Of a stretch of DNA of 64,000 bases, positions 1 through 12,660 are shown in pieces. The stretch's first letter is position 1; each line of letters begins with the position of its first letter. The translations under genes were made by a program, and so were the position numbers. The notes below the pieces were generated by a model. The model saw only the letters and a program-made list of their open reading frames with translations. It was not told where the DNA came from and searched no databases. Origin of the DNA: Lunularia cruciata (taxonomy: Eukaryota; Streptophyta; Marchantiopsida; Lunulariales; Lunulariaceae); NCBI GenBank assembly GCA_948567375.1, contig OX419758.1:9119001-9183000 (forward strand), read 5' to 3'.

Positions 1-80
1 AACATGGTTATTTATGAAGGCCTTCATAAAAATTTGAGAGTTGAATTTTCTTTTCATCTGTTACAAATTTTGGCTTGGCT

Positions 81-508
81 TTTCGATCATTATGGACTAC
101 GGATCTCTTGTATCTCAGGAATGTATACGAGTTATGAAAAACACAGCCCATTAACATTTAGAGGAATATTATAAAACGTCCCGTACAATGTAAATATTCC
201 ACTCTCATATCCCGTAGCAATCTACAGGATGTCCCTTTGGTTTATCTTACGGGCCTGTAACCTTGAACTGAAACCCCCTACTATACGCCCTGGATTCGAT
301 CATTGTGGACTACGGGACCTCTCGTATCGTAGGAATACATACGAGTCATGAAAATAATGACCCGTTAACAGTTAGAGGACTACGAGAATACCTCCCGTGA
401 GATCTAGATACTCCACCCTCACCTCTCAGTACCGGATGTCCCATAAATATACCTTCATTTTATTTAGGGGCCGCCGATAACGTTACTGTACTCCCTGGAT
501 TATGCCTA
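81..508. repeat. two-copy tandem repeat, period about 213 bp
   Basis: Two diverged units lie head to tail. The block starting TCGATCATTATGGACTACGG near 83 recurs near 296, and both units end in a CCCTGGATT motif (about 288 and 495). The first unit is richer in A+T, as expected if it has decayed longer by C-to-T change. No open frame spans either unit. It may be an old transposon fragment. Confidence 0.75.
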
Positions 509-542
509 ATACTCCAATATTACAAATAAAAACAGATTGAAG

Positions 543-617
543 GGCGACCGCGTAGGAAAAACGAATGATGGGAAGACCCCCATCGAGCCGTACAAGGGAG
601 AGAGTAACACGGATAAA
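543..617 (-). mobile_element. isolated 3' tail of the RLE-type non-LTR retrotransposon
   Basis: On the minus strand this matches the end of the complete element at 40,376-44,103. It contains the pyrimidine-rich CTCTCCCTTGTACGGCT stretch, the GATGGG/CCCATC hairpin and the terminal TACGCGGTCGCC. Only about 75 bp remain and the first hairpin is missing, so this is a severely 5'-truncated insertion. The same terminus recurs at 35,796 and 44,103, which defines the element's 3' end. Confidence 0.8.
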
Positions 618-1267
618 TAACACAAATAAAAACACGGATGATAGCTACTTTGATGCAACTTTAGGGCTCGCGGGTCAAATTGGTTCCCTCATCCGCTTCT
701 TCGCGACTAAAGTCCCTCCACCTCCTCCGCCATTAGCAGAAAGTGGATAGAGGGAATAAAGCGAGATAATTACTCGAACGGACCTTTTATCCATGATCCA
801 CGTCCGAAGGTCTAATCCAAGGGTCCGATCTGATCAATCTGGGGTCCGATGAAGTCTCGAATTAAGCACAGGACTGACAGCACCTAAATTTGGAGCCCGT
901 CCTTTCCCTTTCTCCCTCCACTGATGTGGGGAAAACGGTGGAGTTCTGGATTAGCCGAGGTCGATCCCACGGCCTGGATCGAGCAGTGAAGTGAGGAGAA
1001 GAAGATCGCATCGTTTAAAAGTGCACGTCACGTTACTCGGCCCGGACCAGAGTAAAGCTGCAGCCCACCTGTTGGATCATCCTCAGAGCTCAGAGCCATT
1101 ACAGTTCGCCCTCGCTGTTCGTCAATGTATCGAAAAATTTCTTGGAATAGTTCATCGCATCGAAAGTAATTTTGTGTTCCATTTCATACGCAGCTGTGAG
1201 GAGGAAGAGATCTACCGAGAAGGAGCCATAATTGGAGTGATTTCACTTCTGATTTCGTCATCGGAGA

Positions 1268-1384
1268 ATGCAGCGTTCTGTGAGGGCTGCAAAAGCCGAG
1301 GAAGAGCGATTTGGAGATGATAGTGTAGAGAAAGAGACAGGGGCCGTGTACAGGAGGTTGAGAAGATGCCAAAGTTTGCATTAG
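1268..1384 (+). other. possible upstream ORF overlapping the kinase start codon
   Basis: An ATG at 1268 opens a 38-codon frame that ends at TAG 1384, overlapping the proposed kinase ATG at 1366 in another frame. The encoded peptide is charged and resembles nothing I recognise. If it lies in the 5' leader it could lower translation of the downstream gene. The transcription start is unknown, so this is only a possibility. Confidence 0.25.
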
Positions 1385-4300
1385 ATGGACTGCTGCTGGA
1401 CAACTTGAGGATTAGATTTGGCCGATGTTTGTTCCCGCAGGCTAGTGGAAAAGATATAGTCGTGCCACCGTTCACAGGAGAGAGGAATCGGCAACAAGCG
1501 CACCAATGGATCAAACTGTATTGCCGATGGGCCGTGCAGGAGGGATTGTCGATGGACCAAACTCTGTTGATCGGCGTGGAGCACATGCTTGACGACTCGT
1601 ATGGATGGGCCGCGCAGTTTCTCAGTGGCGCCTCATGGGAGGATTTCATGAGGGGGTTTTACCGGGAGTACGTCACTCCTGATGAATTTGCCATTCGTAA
1701 AGGTCAGTAGCGGAATTCCGAAGTACTCTACTGTAGCAGGTACTTGTTTGCTGTTTTCTTTGATGAATGTGCCATTCAAATGTCAGTCTCGAACATCAAA
1801 GCTACTATAGCCGGTGCTTATTCGCTGCTTGCTCTGAGTCTGTACCAACATGTAATTTTCACGTGAATTCTAGTACTGAGAGGCTCCAAAGTAACTGGCA
1901 GGATCTTAGCTGTTAGTTATTTAGTTCATAGGAGAGGTCCAGTTAGCTTCAATTTGGGAGGTCAGAGGACGCACCAGATGGTTGTCTCTTGATTTTGTAC
2001 TCCAGTTATTCCAAGTGGGTTTACGTAGTGCTGTTGGTTGTCAATGAACGATGTCCTAGGGCGAGTTTCTGTTCTTTGATCGTTAGTGACAGGAACCAAC
2101 TAACAGAATCGTGGTACGTGTTGGTGCTGCTCGTTGAAGTGTCTGAAATTGGCATTGATTGTGATTGGTAGCTATTTAACTTAGGCTAAAGGCTCACGTG
2201 TTTTGATAATCGAATTCTGTATGTTCGGATTCCATGAGTAGACTTTAAATTGAATGGTTAAAGTACTGTGAAGCGAAAGTTTGGCAGAGTTTGAGACTGA
2301 CGCATGAGCTTTAAGAGTCAATGAGCGGATAATCGTAGAGAAGGCACGTTTATCCTGGTTGCTGTGGAGTACGATACATCCAAGCACGGAGGTTTTGACC
2401 CCATATGAGATATTTAAGTAGGTCTTTTCTGCTCATTCGCTCTGAAGGTTTAGGCAAGATCGTACCTAAATTGAGGTGCTGGATGAATCTGGGGAACCAC
2501 ATTTGCAAGTATCTGTGCATCCTGAGAACTGCTGAATAAGCCAGCAGTGCAGGTTATAAACTAAGGTAGAAGTTCTGTGCTTCTGAAGCGCACCAAGTAG
2601 GTGTCATTCTTCTTCACGGTCTTAAGCTAGAAGACTGCTGTTTAGTCAGTTAAGATTATCGAGCTGAACTACGACCTAGACAGCGAGAGGACTTACGCCG
2701 TAACGAATGCGAATTTCGGGAAATTTTGATCAACCTAATATTCCCATGCATGGATATACGTTGCATGTTATACTTTACTGAAAGCTTTGCTGAGGAATAT
2801 TGACCACCTTGCTATAGATTTATATAGCATCCATCTGCTGCTATATTCAGGAATATTTTTAACCTAACCAGAGTTCACTCAAAAGCAAGGTCCCTTACAG
2901 GATCGAAAGCCAAGGACCTGTCTTGTTATATATCAAGAATAAATTCGGACCGCTGGTGCGTAATTAACTTCTAGGAACTGCTGTGCATGACAAGTATAAG
3001 TTGAGTGTAGCCCCGCTCATCCGTTATTAAAGAACTATCACGCCCAGCTGACCAGTGATTTAGAATGTTTTACCTCGAGCTCCTACTGGAACTAGTGTGA
3101 AAAGTTACTATTAAGCGGCAGTCAAGATCCATTGTTGTATCAACATCGCTATGGTCAGCTTGCTTTTGATTAAGACCATTCAAAGATATATATCAAGAGA
3201 CTGGTCAAAGCTTATCCTTGCAGCATGTTTGTGAACTGTTCTCAACAGTCGGTTTTTGGAATGCTTCACTTTGTAAATTGTGAGCTTTTACTAGTTTTGT
3301 TTCTATGAAAACATGTAATGGCTTTTTTGATCACTAGAAGTTTACGAGCGTCTGCATATCTTCTGAATACATTTTAAACCTCCACTCGAAGTTCGAGATC
3401 GTATCTTGATCCTTTGAACACTTCTATTTATTGTTTTAGCTAATTCGTGCTTCTTCATTTGCAGTTCAAGAGTGGTACCGGAAGCTGAAAGAAAGGAAGG
3501 CTGTCCCATTTATACGATTCTCCGGCAGGGAGCTACGTAGTGCCACGAATTATTTTTCCGCAGCCAATAAAATCGGAGAAGGTGGTTTTGGAGTTGTATA
3601 TAAGGCCTTTCTACCAGGTAACCAGGTGGTAGCTGTAAAAAAGTTAAAGGGTGCAGGCAAGGAGGCATTGCAGCAAGCTCACAATGAAGTTGACATTCTG
3701 TCTCGATTTAGACACCCAAATCTGGTGAAACTCCTGGGATGTTGTCTCGAGCAGAGGGACCCTTTGTTGGTCTATGAGTACGTGCCGAACGGTAATTTGA
3801 CGCAGCATCTGAACGGGGAGTTGGGGAAATTATTAAGTTGGGAGCACAGGATGTCTGTAGCCTTGGGAACTGCCGATGCTATCACTCATCTCCATAACTG
3901 CGGCAGTTCACCGGTTTATCATAGGGACGTCAAGTCCAATAACATTCTTCTTGACATGCAGTTAACTGCAAAGGTGGCAGATTTCGGTCTATCGAAATAC
4001 GTGACATCTAGGAGCGATGTTGGAACGCACATCACAACAGCTCCTCAAGGCACACATGGTTACTTGGATCCCTGTTACCTTCAAACATATCATCTTACTG
4101 ATAAAAGTGATGTGTACAGTTTTGGGATCGTTCTTTTGGAGCTTGTAGCGGGTATGAAAGTCTTGGATCTCAATCGGCCTGAAGGTGAGAGATCTATTGC
4201 TTCTGTAGCGATAAATAGAATCAAACTGGGAATGTTTGATTCGTTTCTTGATCCATACTTAAAGAAGACCGAGCCTTCCTGTTTAGAAATGGCGAATGAC

Positions 4301-4411
4301 GTTGCATTGTTGGCTATGAAATGCCTTTCTCTGAGCATAGAGGAACGACCAACTATGTGTAAAGTTGCTCAAGAATTACAATGCATTAAAGATGACTGGG
4401 TGCTAGTATGA
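1366..4411 (+). CDS. protein kinase with N-terminal retrotransposon-gag-like domain (two exons)
   Basis: Exon 1 is 1366-1702 and exon 2 is 3465-4411, joined by a phase-1 intron (AAAG^GTCAGT...TTTGCAG^TT), giving 427 residues. Residues ~33-105 look like a Ty3-type gag helical domain: an FTGERN start, A..W spacing, a GWAAQFL helix, then W..F...F. It runs directly into a plant receptor-like kinase domain. Visible kinase features are the glycine loop GEGGFG, VAVKK lysine, HNEVDIL glutamate, HRDVKSNN catalytic loop, DFG, GTHGYLDPCY activation segment and a terminal RPTM motif. All catalytic residues are present, so it should be active. The kinase most resembles wall-associated/LRK10-like kinases. 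No signal peptide or membrane helix is visible, so a cytoplasmic kinase is likely. The start is the first ATG after an in-frame TAG at 1321. The kinase call is strong; the gag domain and the exon join are inferred. Confidence 0.75.
1703..3464 (+). other. intron of the gag-kinase gene
   Basis: The intron is 1,762 bp, much longer than most introns elsewhere in the window. It has a GTCAGT donor and a pyrimidine-rich TTCTTCATTTGCAG acceptor. I see no gene, obvious transposon or tandem repeat in it. Confidence 0.6.
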
Positions 4412-6958
4412 CCATTTAGCGGAAAATGAATTTGGAGATCATGTAGGTGATAGGTACATCTTCGACTCCTTCGAAGAGTCTCTAATTCTCAATAATGCTT
4501 TAGAAGAATCATTGAGAATTAGATTTGTAGTACAAACTCTTTCTCCCTTAAAAGTGAGTTGATTATACAGATCAATTCTGGGCTGAAAGGACTATTTGTT
4601 GTTTGCCTAAGTTAAATTGTAAATGAGACCTCACTTTACTAAATTTGGAAATTCGTTCAACAACCATTTTCGTTTTAGATGTTAGATGTTTTATGGGAGA
4701 TGTGTCTGTCAATTAGTAGTTCTTGATTGCAGGCATTATTAGATAGGATATTCAAAGGGGTATTTTCATAAGCAAAATCAAAGTTCTCCTTGTTCTAGGA
4801 ATCAGTTATAATGAATTATAATCGTTTTTCAAAAAGTTTCATTATAAATAGTGATAAATCAGAGTTAGGATTAAAGTCAATTTAGATTGTCGGATTTTTT
4901 TAATTTGATGAAATAAAAAATAAGATATAATGATTTAGAAAACGATTACATCTAATATAGATACATATAATAGATAAATTATTTCTATGTAAAATATTAA
5001 TTTTTATTTTTATTGACTTTTATTTGTAGTTTTTATTAATTTAAAATTAGCTAATCTCGGATATTTAAAATATTATATTTAATCATTAATCTTCCAGATG
5101 AATTATATTAATTATTATATTATAAAATTAATTTAATTTTTTTAAAATAATTTAAATAAAATATTAATTTTATATATAACATAAAAATAACCTTAAATTA
5201 ATTAGTTTACTTTAATAAAAAATAATTTTTTAATATTTATATTAAAAATAACATGAAATTAATTATTTTACTTTGATAAAAATAATTTTTTAATTTAATC
5301 AAATAATTTTAATATCTATAAAAAAATTTAAATTTTTTTTCACCTCATTACATTTTAATCAACTTTTAACCAAATTAAAAATAAAATATTTTAAACAAAC
5401 TTGTCTTTAAAAGAAAAATTAAATAAATAAAATTTATTTTAAATTCCGATTTGATTATATACTCTTTAGGATTTTCTGAAACCTCCATCGCATATTAAAC
5501 AGCGTACCATAAATATACATAGGTCCAAACCTCTTATGAAATTCTTAAGGACAAAAGTAGAGTGATTATTTAAACAATGAAGTTTAAGCAGGATTTCTTT
5601 ACAGCACGTGCTGACCTGATCATCTGAGCATCAAAGATCCAGTCTTAGGTACGAAGCACGTTTTTATTGAAGAAATACTTTGATGCATTGCTAATTTCAA
5701 AAGCCAAGAGAACCTGAAGAGATGCCTCTCCGATGTCTGTCTTAAGTAGGCTATGTGCTTATCCTTCACTCAGCCAGAAATACTGGGTCTCCTATCTTGT
5801 TTAGACCTAAAAGTTGCAAGAGAAAATTTAGAATCCAGTCAACTACAAGATTAGATTATAAAATACTGCTAGACATTCATGAAGAAACAACCCCCAAGGA
5901 CCATTCGAAAACGATTCACAAAGAACAACCTCAACCATTTATCACTTTGAAAGGGTATGAACCTTTTCCAGGTTATACACAGATTACGGTCCATGTCCAA
6001 ATGCACACATATGTCCCCTTAAATCGGTTGTTCTTGCTGGTGACCCTCGAGGGAAGATTCGATATGAACGTAGATAGGCTGCCGCTTATCAGGTGCTCGA
6101 GAGTTTTGTAGTCCTCTTTAGTGAGCGCATCTACGAGTTTCTCCTTTGCTTATTACTTATTAACTTACTCCGTCCCATGCAAGCTGGATCTTTTGGATCA
6201 TATCTATGAACACTGGAAGTACTGATTCTGGTTGGTGCATTCAGGTATATGTCGAGCACTGCCTACCTGATGTGTAGCTAGGATACTCGATCCATGAGGA
6301 AGATAGACAGTAGACTGTTAGGCTGATCGTCTCCTTTTTGCAGCGACTTTACTATTTCAGGACAGCTGGTGATGTTGTCAGTCTCTCTGCCCTATCTTCT
6401 CAGTCACGACCTGCAAGAGCAGACTGGTCGAAAGAAAAGCAGTGCTGGACCAGTAGGTACCATCAGAAACTGAATTGACGGTATATATTTGCAGCCCTCC
6501 TCAGGTCTCCTGCTGAGCAGAATAACAAAATTTGTGGAACTCAGAGTAGATATAGTCATTTGATGCCAATCTGCACTACCCTGTCATACACCTTGAAAGC
6601 TAATGTCGCTTGTTTGATTGCTTGACATGCGAGCTCAATGATTCAAAACACCATTCATCTGTAACGACACCAAATGTAGCCAAGAAACATGTCATTTTAC
6701 TGCACCCAAATCCATCGTAGTTCTTTGACACATCATATTGATGAATGCAAAAAGTAATCCATAATATGGTAAGAAAAAGCCTGAACCTACAAGAGATCTA
6801 AGCTTGAAGAATTGACAATCAATCAATGTTAAGTATAAACAGATACACAGCTGCTCTAAGTGGCTCAGACCGAACCCAGTAGATCTTAAGTAACACAAAC
6901 CCGTGCCGCTGCAATTAAAGTGCTATCTAAGTAGTAATTTGAAGTCTATAGATATCTT
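4412..6958. other. intergenic region, no gene seen
   Basis: About 4,800-5,450 is extremely AT-rich with long A and T runs. The remainder has short open frames without recognisable motifs. The region separates the convergent kinase (+) and Sec14 (-) genes, so it should hold both 3' ends and polyadenylation signals. Confidence 0.6.
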
Positions 6959-9520
6959 CTAAGCGTTAGTTTGTAAGCCTTCCACTAGTTTTGGAGGCCA
7001 GCTTGGCGTTGTAGCGAACTGTATCGGTACTAAATCTAATTGTCCACCATATAATTTAGGCAGCTGTTCGACATCGATGTCCTCAGACAGCGTTTCCTTT
7101 AGAGCTTTATCACCTACAAATATAATCTGCAGCAACCAAAAGTTCAGGTGTCACTCGTATCCCCTTGGACCACTTATTTCACTTTACTACTACATCCTCA
7201 ACATGCACACTTTCGTCAACATCGTCTCCACTACATTGCGAACTTGCGGTGAGTAGTTGGTCTGAACCCAAACACCCTGCTAAGTAGCCCAAAGTCTTCC
7301 AAGAGATTTCTCCAATGTCTGTTACACCTGATATCTTTTTGTATTGCGGACAATTAACAATTCAATACCTCCACAATACAAAATTAACAAACTCTACTAC
7401 AAAACTGCGAAGTCGATGAAGCTGGTTTACCTTGTCCCTGGTAACCTTATCGATGAATGGACTGACGAGCTTCCAAGCACCCCAGAAAATGTATGGAACA
7501 TGAAGCATATATATTCTTCGACATCGTTCTGGGTAGTGACCCTGCATGAGACAAAACTTCCGCGTTGGTGAGAGTCAACGGACTAACTACGTGACAAACC
7601 ACATCTGAGTGGAGCAAAGCGTCATCCTCCTCGAATTGCGCTAGTGGGAGTCCTAGATCACCATGAGCCCCTGTAGGCGCGAGTTACGAGAGAGTGGAAC
7701 ACATTGACGTCATAAAACAGAGTAGAAGGAACGACTTGAAAGAGAGTGAGTTAGAACGAAATTGAACGTTAACGAAGCCTTGAACGTCCCGACACAATGC
7801 CAGCAGACGGCCTTTAAGTCCTAAGGATTGCTCTGACGGCAATGTTCGTTAGAAGTAAGAGAGATTGAGGATGAACAGCTTCCATGCCGTTAAAGCGCAC
7901 CTGCAAGAAGTCAAATATGCAGGTCCAACCGCGTGGGTCGAGATTTTTTAAGCCAAGGCCTTGCAAATCCACGAGAACAGTGAACTTCTCCTCTCCGGGG
8001 GGCATGCTGCAGTCATGTGAGGGGGCACGTTAATTCTAACCTGGTTAAGAACGCCACCTCTGCCTTTTACTTGACTACCGCTCAGGGCATTGTCCCCATA
8101 ACAGTACGCAATGCCATCTGGCTCAATTTAGACCGCTGTGATGCAGGAAAGTATACAACCTACTACTATTGGATCAATACTTGTGATCTTTTGAGCTTTC
8201 TATCCCACTGAACGAGAACCATGGAACCCCAAAAACCCATCAAGGGCGATCCATAAGGAGACATTGTAAGGGGAATGGGCACACCTTGCAACGCACTTGT
8301 CGAAGTTATACACGCAATACCCTGTACAGCAAGACGACAAACGAATTATTTGAAAGAAATTTGAGAAAACAGGCCGTGCATATCTCTGGATAGAAGTCTC
8401 GGGCTTCACCAACAACACGAGTAAGACTCAAACCGGATAGTTTCCAAAAGATTTAATTTTGCAAAATTATACTCACTTTCAGGCTCCAGAGATTCAAGAA
8501 TAGGCGTAGCATATTGCCATGTTGCTGCAGTGAGGTCTAAGGTGCAACAGAGTAATCTGAACTGCATAAAAGGGAGAAAAGAAGCACTTACGTTTAAACT
8601 CGTTGAGATTGCGCTTGTGGGCATCGTGCTTGGCAGCCAAAATTAACCCAATTGGGCGGCCCAGTTTGTCGACCCCCTGAAGAAAAACCTTCTCAGCATT
8701 CAGCTCATTTTGCACCTCCGCTTCGGGAATATAGCCCAGGGGCACGAAGGTCCGCCTCCATCCAGCGTGTTCCACAAACATTTTCGTTGCTTTGTCCACC
8801 TTTCTCTGCCTCGCTCGAAGAAACCGTCTCAGAGTCGCATCATCCACATCCTTCAGCACCAAAGTCCAAAAAACTTCTAAGATATCTCCACTGTCCGGCA
8901 ATTACGGTTAGCATGCCAAAGGACCAGCCACCAAAAGCCGACGAACGTCATGACAGATTCTAGTGCTTGTCTAAGCTCTCGATCGGCAGCTAAGTGATAA
9001 CCTACATGTAGTTCCGAAGCACATCCGAGGTTCTTATGAGCTTGAATTAAAAGATGACTTTAGGAATACTACTAGCTATTCCTCCCGGCAGCTGCAGCGG
9101 GAACCCATTTGCTGCTCACAATATGGAAAACTTCTAGGCGACAGTGTGGTGCCAGATGGCGCCTCTGTAAAATGCAGATTCACAATGCCGGAGCCAATGT
9201 GGAACATTTCGGATCTCCCAGACATGGTGTTAAGGTGGTGCTATGATATATCTGCAGAAAAAACAACAGTAGATAGCGAGGCTGCTATCATGGTCAGTAA
9301 AATGGTAGTGACAATCAAGAACTGAACCACTCAGTACCTTCAATTCGGGGTCCATTTTAACGACGGAAGCTCTCATGAGCTTCACCAGCCTCTCCTCTTC
9401 CAGAGTTTCAAATTGCGCTTCATACTGCCCATCGGATTCTGCGTCCTGGACCTGATGAGTTGTCCCGTTCCTCCGCTTACTGTCTCCATTCTTCTTGCTC
9501 CCCAGGTCCTCTTCCATCAT
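6959..9520 (-). CDS. Sec14-like CRAL-TRIO phosphatidylinositol transfer protein (six exons)
   Basis: Minus-strand exons are 9520-9338, 8850-8592, 8321-8285 (37-bp micro-exon), 8006-7901, 7541-7431 and 7126-6959. They sum to 864 bp in one frame, 287 residues plus stop. Exon 2 carries the CRAL-TRIO N-terminal helices (DVDDATLRRFLRARQRKV). Exons 3-6 carry the lipid-binding fold: PPGEEKFTVLVDLQG, YPERCRRIYMLHVPYIF, FVGDKALKETL and the LPKLYGG motif. Sec14-like proteins bind and exchange phosphoinositides and phosphatidylcholine at membranes; in plants they act in membrane traffic. The length fits the short, single-domain plant Sec14 group without a GOLD or nodulin tail. The start ATG is followed by a second ATG, and the first 40 residues are acidic and probably disordered. 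The exon 1-2 acceptor is the least certain junction. Confidence 0.88.
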
Positions 9521-11527
9521 TTTACCCGTTTCTCACTCCCTCACTCACTCTAATCCCCTCTCGCGTAACAGTGTAGACTCTTTCGACCTGCTCTTCCTTT
9601 CGGGAAACAACCACTTGTCTAATGTAATTGTCTCATGGCTGCTGTTGCTACCGCATGAGACATCAATAACAACATTGAACTCTAAATCAAGGAAGGTTTT
9701 AAACACCTCCTCATTCCCAGGACATGATCAGAAGAAGAAGCGGCTGCTGCACCTGGCTGTTCTGTTCTGCTGCCGACTTCATCGGTGGGTATGTATGTAC
9801 AGACGAGCATGCGCCATTTACTTCACTGTGAACAAGAAGAGCAACGCGTCAGGAACTGCGCAGGGAACCGGCGCATCAGGTGAACCTTTAGGTGTTCAAC
9901 TTATTCGAGCGGTCCTCCGGACGTTCTTATAAGGTATAAGGTCGTTCCTTATACGTTCGATTTAAGGTCCCTAGAGTATTTGTTCTTATAGATATAAGAA
10001 TACTAGCCTAGCCTTTGAAGTGAGGAAATTACTGTATTTACGTTTAGGTGTCTATGTTTAGTAATACATAGTGACGATATTTATCAATAGCTTGTACGTA
10101 GGTATAGTCGTGATTTATATAAAATAGTATCCTAAAGTTTATCCAATAATGGTAAATTTCATTTATGGTCCACAATTTATTATCCATGGTATGGTAAATA
10201 TAGTACATGCAAGAATAAAATACGCTTCATAATTTAGAGTTTTTATATGATATTACAGATAAGAAATTTTACAATATCTACAAACGTTACACTAAACGTT
10301 GTAATACTAAATTAACTATAAAATTTAGTCAATTTTAAAAATAATAGATTTGTCTTTGGTTTGATGGTTATACTTAGGTTAGGTTAACCTTGAAATTTTA
10401 TATTTACTTTATGTTCAGATTATGCATTTATGATATATTGTAACTATAACTAACACTATAAACTTTTTAATATTTCATAGACTTTTAACAAATATTTTAT
10501 TAGCTGAAAACAATTGTATTAGTTATGGTTCCCCGACAATATATGGCTATAATATTATAATATACGAAACAATGTTTATTTAAAAACTAGATTGTATATC
10601 TCTAATCTATATTCATAGTCGTAACGAAATATTATTTTTTTAAAATTCAAGTAGTTCAAGTAGTAAGTAGTAACGTTCAACAACTTGGTGAATTGGAACA
10701 CTGAATTAACTAAATGTCAGGTTAAGGTAAATATATTGATTGATGGTTAATCAACAACAATCATGTTCATTTATCTATGGATTTAAAATAAATTTCAAAT
10801 GAATGCAAAAATTATAAAATTAATAATTATATAAAAATTTATAGTGATTTATATATTTTAAATTTTAAATTTTCATGAGTTATTAAAAGCTCTGAGATAA
10901 GTTACAAAAGTAGATAAATAAACTTATAAGTATTAATTTTTGTTCTATGTTATATTCATTTTGTAAGTATAAAGTAGTTTTACATTTGACCGTCAAACAC
11001 AGCCAAAAGAATGCTGTTTTGCCATTTTAGACCATTATATTTTATTACTAATTAAATTAAGATATCTTGAAATCATTAACTTGTATGACTTAAATTATAG
11101 ATTATTAAATATCCAGATGTATTTCACGCAAGGAATAGTTTTGAAGAAGAACGTACACTAGATAGAGTTTCTCTACATATACGTTAAAGAATCTCTGTAT
11201 TTCTATATGAATCATATCTATAATATTTTCAGATCCATGAAATACAAGAAAAAAGAAGGATGAACCCATATATGTTTACGAGACATGATGATCTAATATA
11301 GAAATCAATATCATTCAATAAATTGATAGTAGTATATCTTATTGATTGCATTCTAAATCTTGTATAATTTAAAAACAATTTTAAACACATAAATAAACTC
11401 ATAATCACCTTCTTTTCATATAAAAAATATCTTTAAGATGACACTTCAATACCCATAGATAAAATATAAATATAATTTAGAAGCTTGAATAGATCACGAA
11501 ATTAACAATTTCCATCAACAAATAAAC
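9521..11527. other. intergenic region, no gene seen
   Basis: The first ~400 bp should contain the Sec14 promoter and 5' leader (read on the minus strand). From about 9,950 to 11,520 the DNA is AT-rich with no open frame of note. Nothing recognisable as an RNA gene or intact transposon was found. Confidence 0.55.
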
Positions 11528-11773
11528 CTATAAATCAAAATAAAGTTGCGCCAAAATTTGAAATTGACCGGGGAGGCGCGAAATATGAACAGTCTGGGAA
11601 CGGTCCAGCCGGTCGCATTCTTTGAGGTTTGGTGGGTGCCGAACCGGCTGGTAACCCTCGGTCAAAGCTGGATTGGGCGCAGTTCTATACAAGAAGAAGA
11701 CCGACAGACAGCCAACCACAGTTAGTATAGTAAATGCTGAATGGCGTCGAACCAACCAGCAAGAGGAGATCAT
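11528..11773 (-). CDS. hypothetical 81-residue ORF with N-terminal hydrophobic segment
   Basis: The minus-strand frame starts MISSCWLVRRHSAF and continues with a hydrophobic stretch (TILTVVGCLSVFFLY, residues ~15-29), like a signal anchor. The rest is polar and unrecognised. It could be the first exon of a type II membrane protein, but no downstream exon was found and an overlapping plus-strand frame is equally long. Real coding status is doubtful. Confidence 0.2.
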   Translation of the reverse strand: MISSCWLVRRHSAFTILTVVGCLSVFFLYRTAPNPALTEGYQPVRHPPNLKECDRLDRSQTVHISRLPGQFQILAQLYFDL

Positions 11774-12110
11774 GAGACGCTTCAGCGTCTGGCTATGGAG
11801 AAGACTTCAATTTGAAGGTGGAGTGTTTGGGTGGAAGGTTTTGACTGAACCGCACTTTAATGCTGAACATAAAGTCTTTCCTATTGACAGTGAAGCGCTG
11901 CTGCTGCTGCTTCTTTGAAGTTCTTTCCTTACGCTGTTGGTTTAAGTTGTGGCTGTGTTTGAGTGCTCGTGGCTGTCCTGATTGTCCAGCAGATCCGTTC
12001 TCATCAATTTCACTTTACTTTCTGCTCTAGGCTTCTCTGTCCACTCCAGTGTACATTAGCAGGTACGGGATGTACAGTTTCCTGTCTGTTGTGTTCAGTC
12101 TATTCTCGAT

Positions 12111-12222
12111 AAGTACAAGGTCTCTGTTCTGATCTCAAGATTGCGTTTTTGGAGGTATTGCAAATAAGTACAAAGTCTTCATTCTGGTCTTTAGATTGCA
12201 CTTGTGGAGGTATTTCAGAGAA
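12111..12222. repeat. two-copy tandem repeat, period about 55 bp
   Basis: AAGTACAA..TCT...TTCTG.TCT..AGATTGC......GGAGGTATT occurs at 12,111 and again at 12,166. A related single copy is found near 24,808 just after the decayed non-LTR element, so this is a small dispersed family. Confidence 0.6.
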
Positions 12223-12660
12223 AAACACTCTTCTGCATAAAGAATATAGACCACACTATTTGGTCAATGATTTCAGATTCGAGTTTAGAGTGGAGTTAGA
12301 TCAAAGTTATCTTAGGTGTTTGTAGGGTAGATTCCTCTTACCAAAATGATTTCCCCGGTTAGTTGGAACAGACGGGCTCGTCGATTCATAGAATTGAGAA
12401 CCGTCTAGCCAAATCGACCCATGGTTAAATTCTAGAATCGAATAGTTTTTAATAAGGGCAATAATTTAGTGTTGAGTATCAGTTTTAAAGTTAGGTAGGA
12501 TATGAACATTGAGCTATAGTTGATTCTGTTGACTAAAGTTACTTTACTTTACCTTTTGCTTTTAACACCTTCATACTACTTAAAACTTTATTGTCGATGA
12601 CACGCGCTGATATGGATTATTCTCACCTATACGTTGATATAGATACTCGTTACTTCACTA

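Noticed and set aside
991-1320. 109-codon plus-strand frame before the kinase
   Set aside because: It begins with GTG, is low in protein-like character, ends at TGA 1,320 and overlaps other frames. More likely promoter or leader.
1212-1649. 145-codon minus-strand frame
   Set aside because: Antisense to the gag-like exon; no motif.
8652-8963. 103-codon plus-strand frame
   Set aside because: Antisense to Sec14 exon 2, which has clear family motifs on the other strand.
9495-9932. 145-codon plus-strand frame
   Set aside because: Starts inside Sec14 exon 1 antisense and has no recognisable domain.
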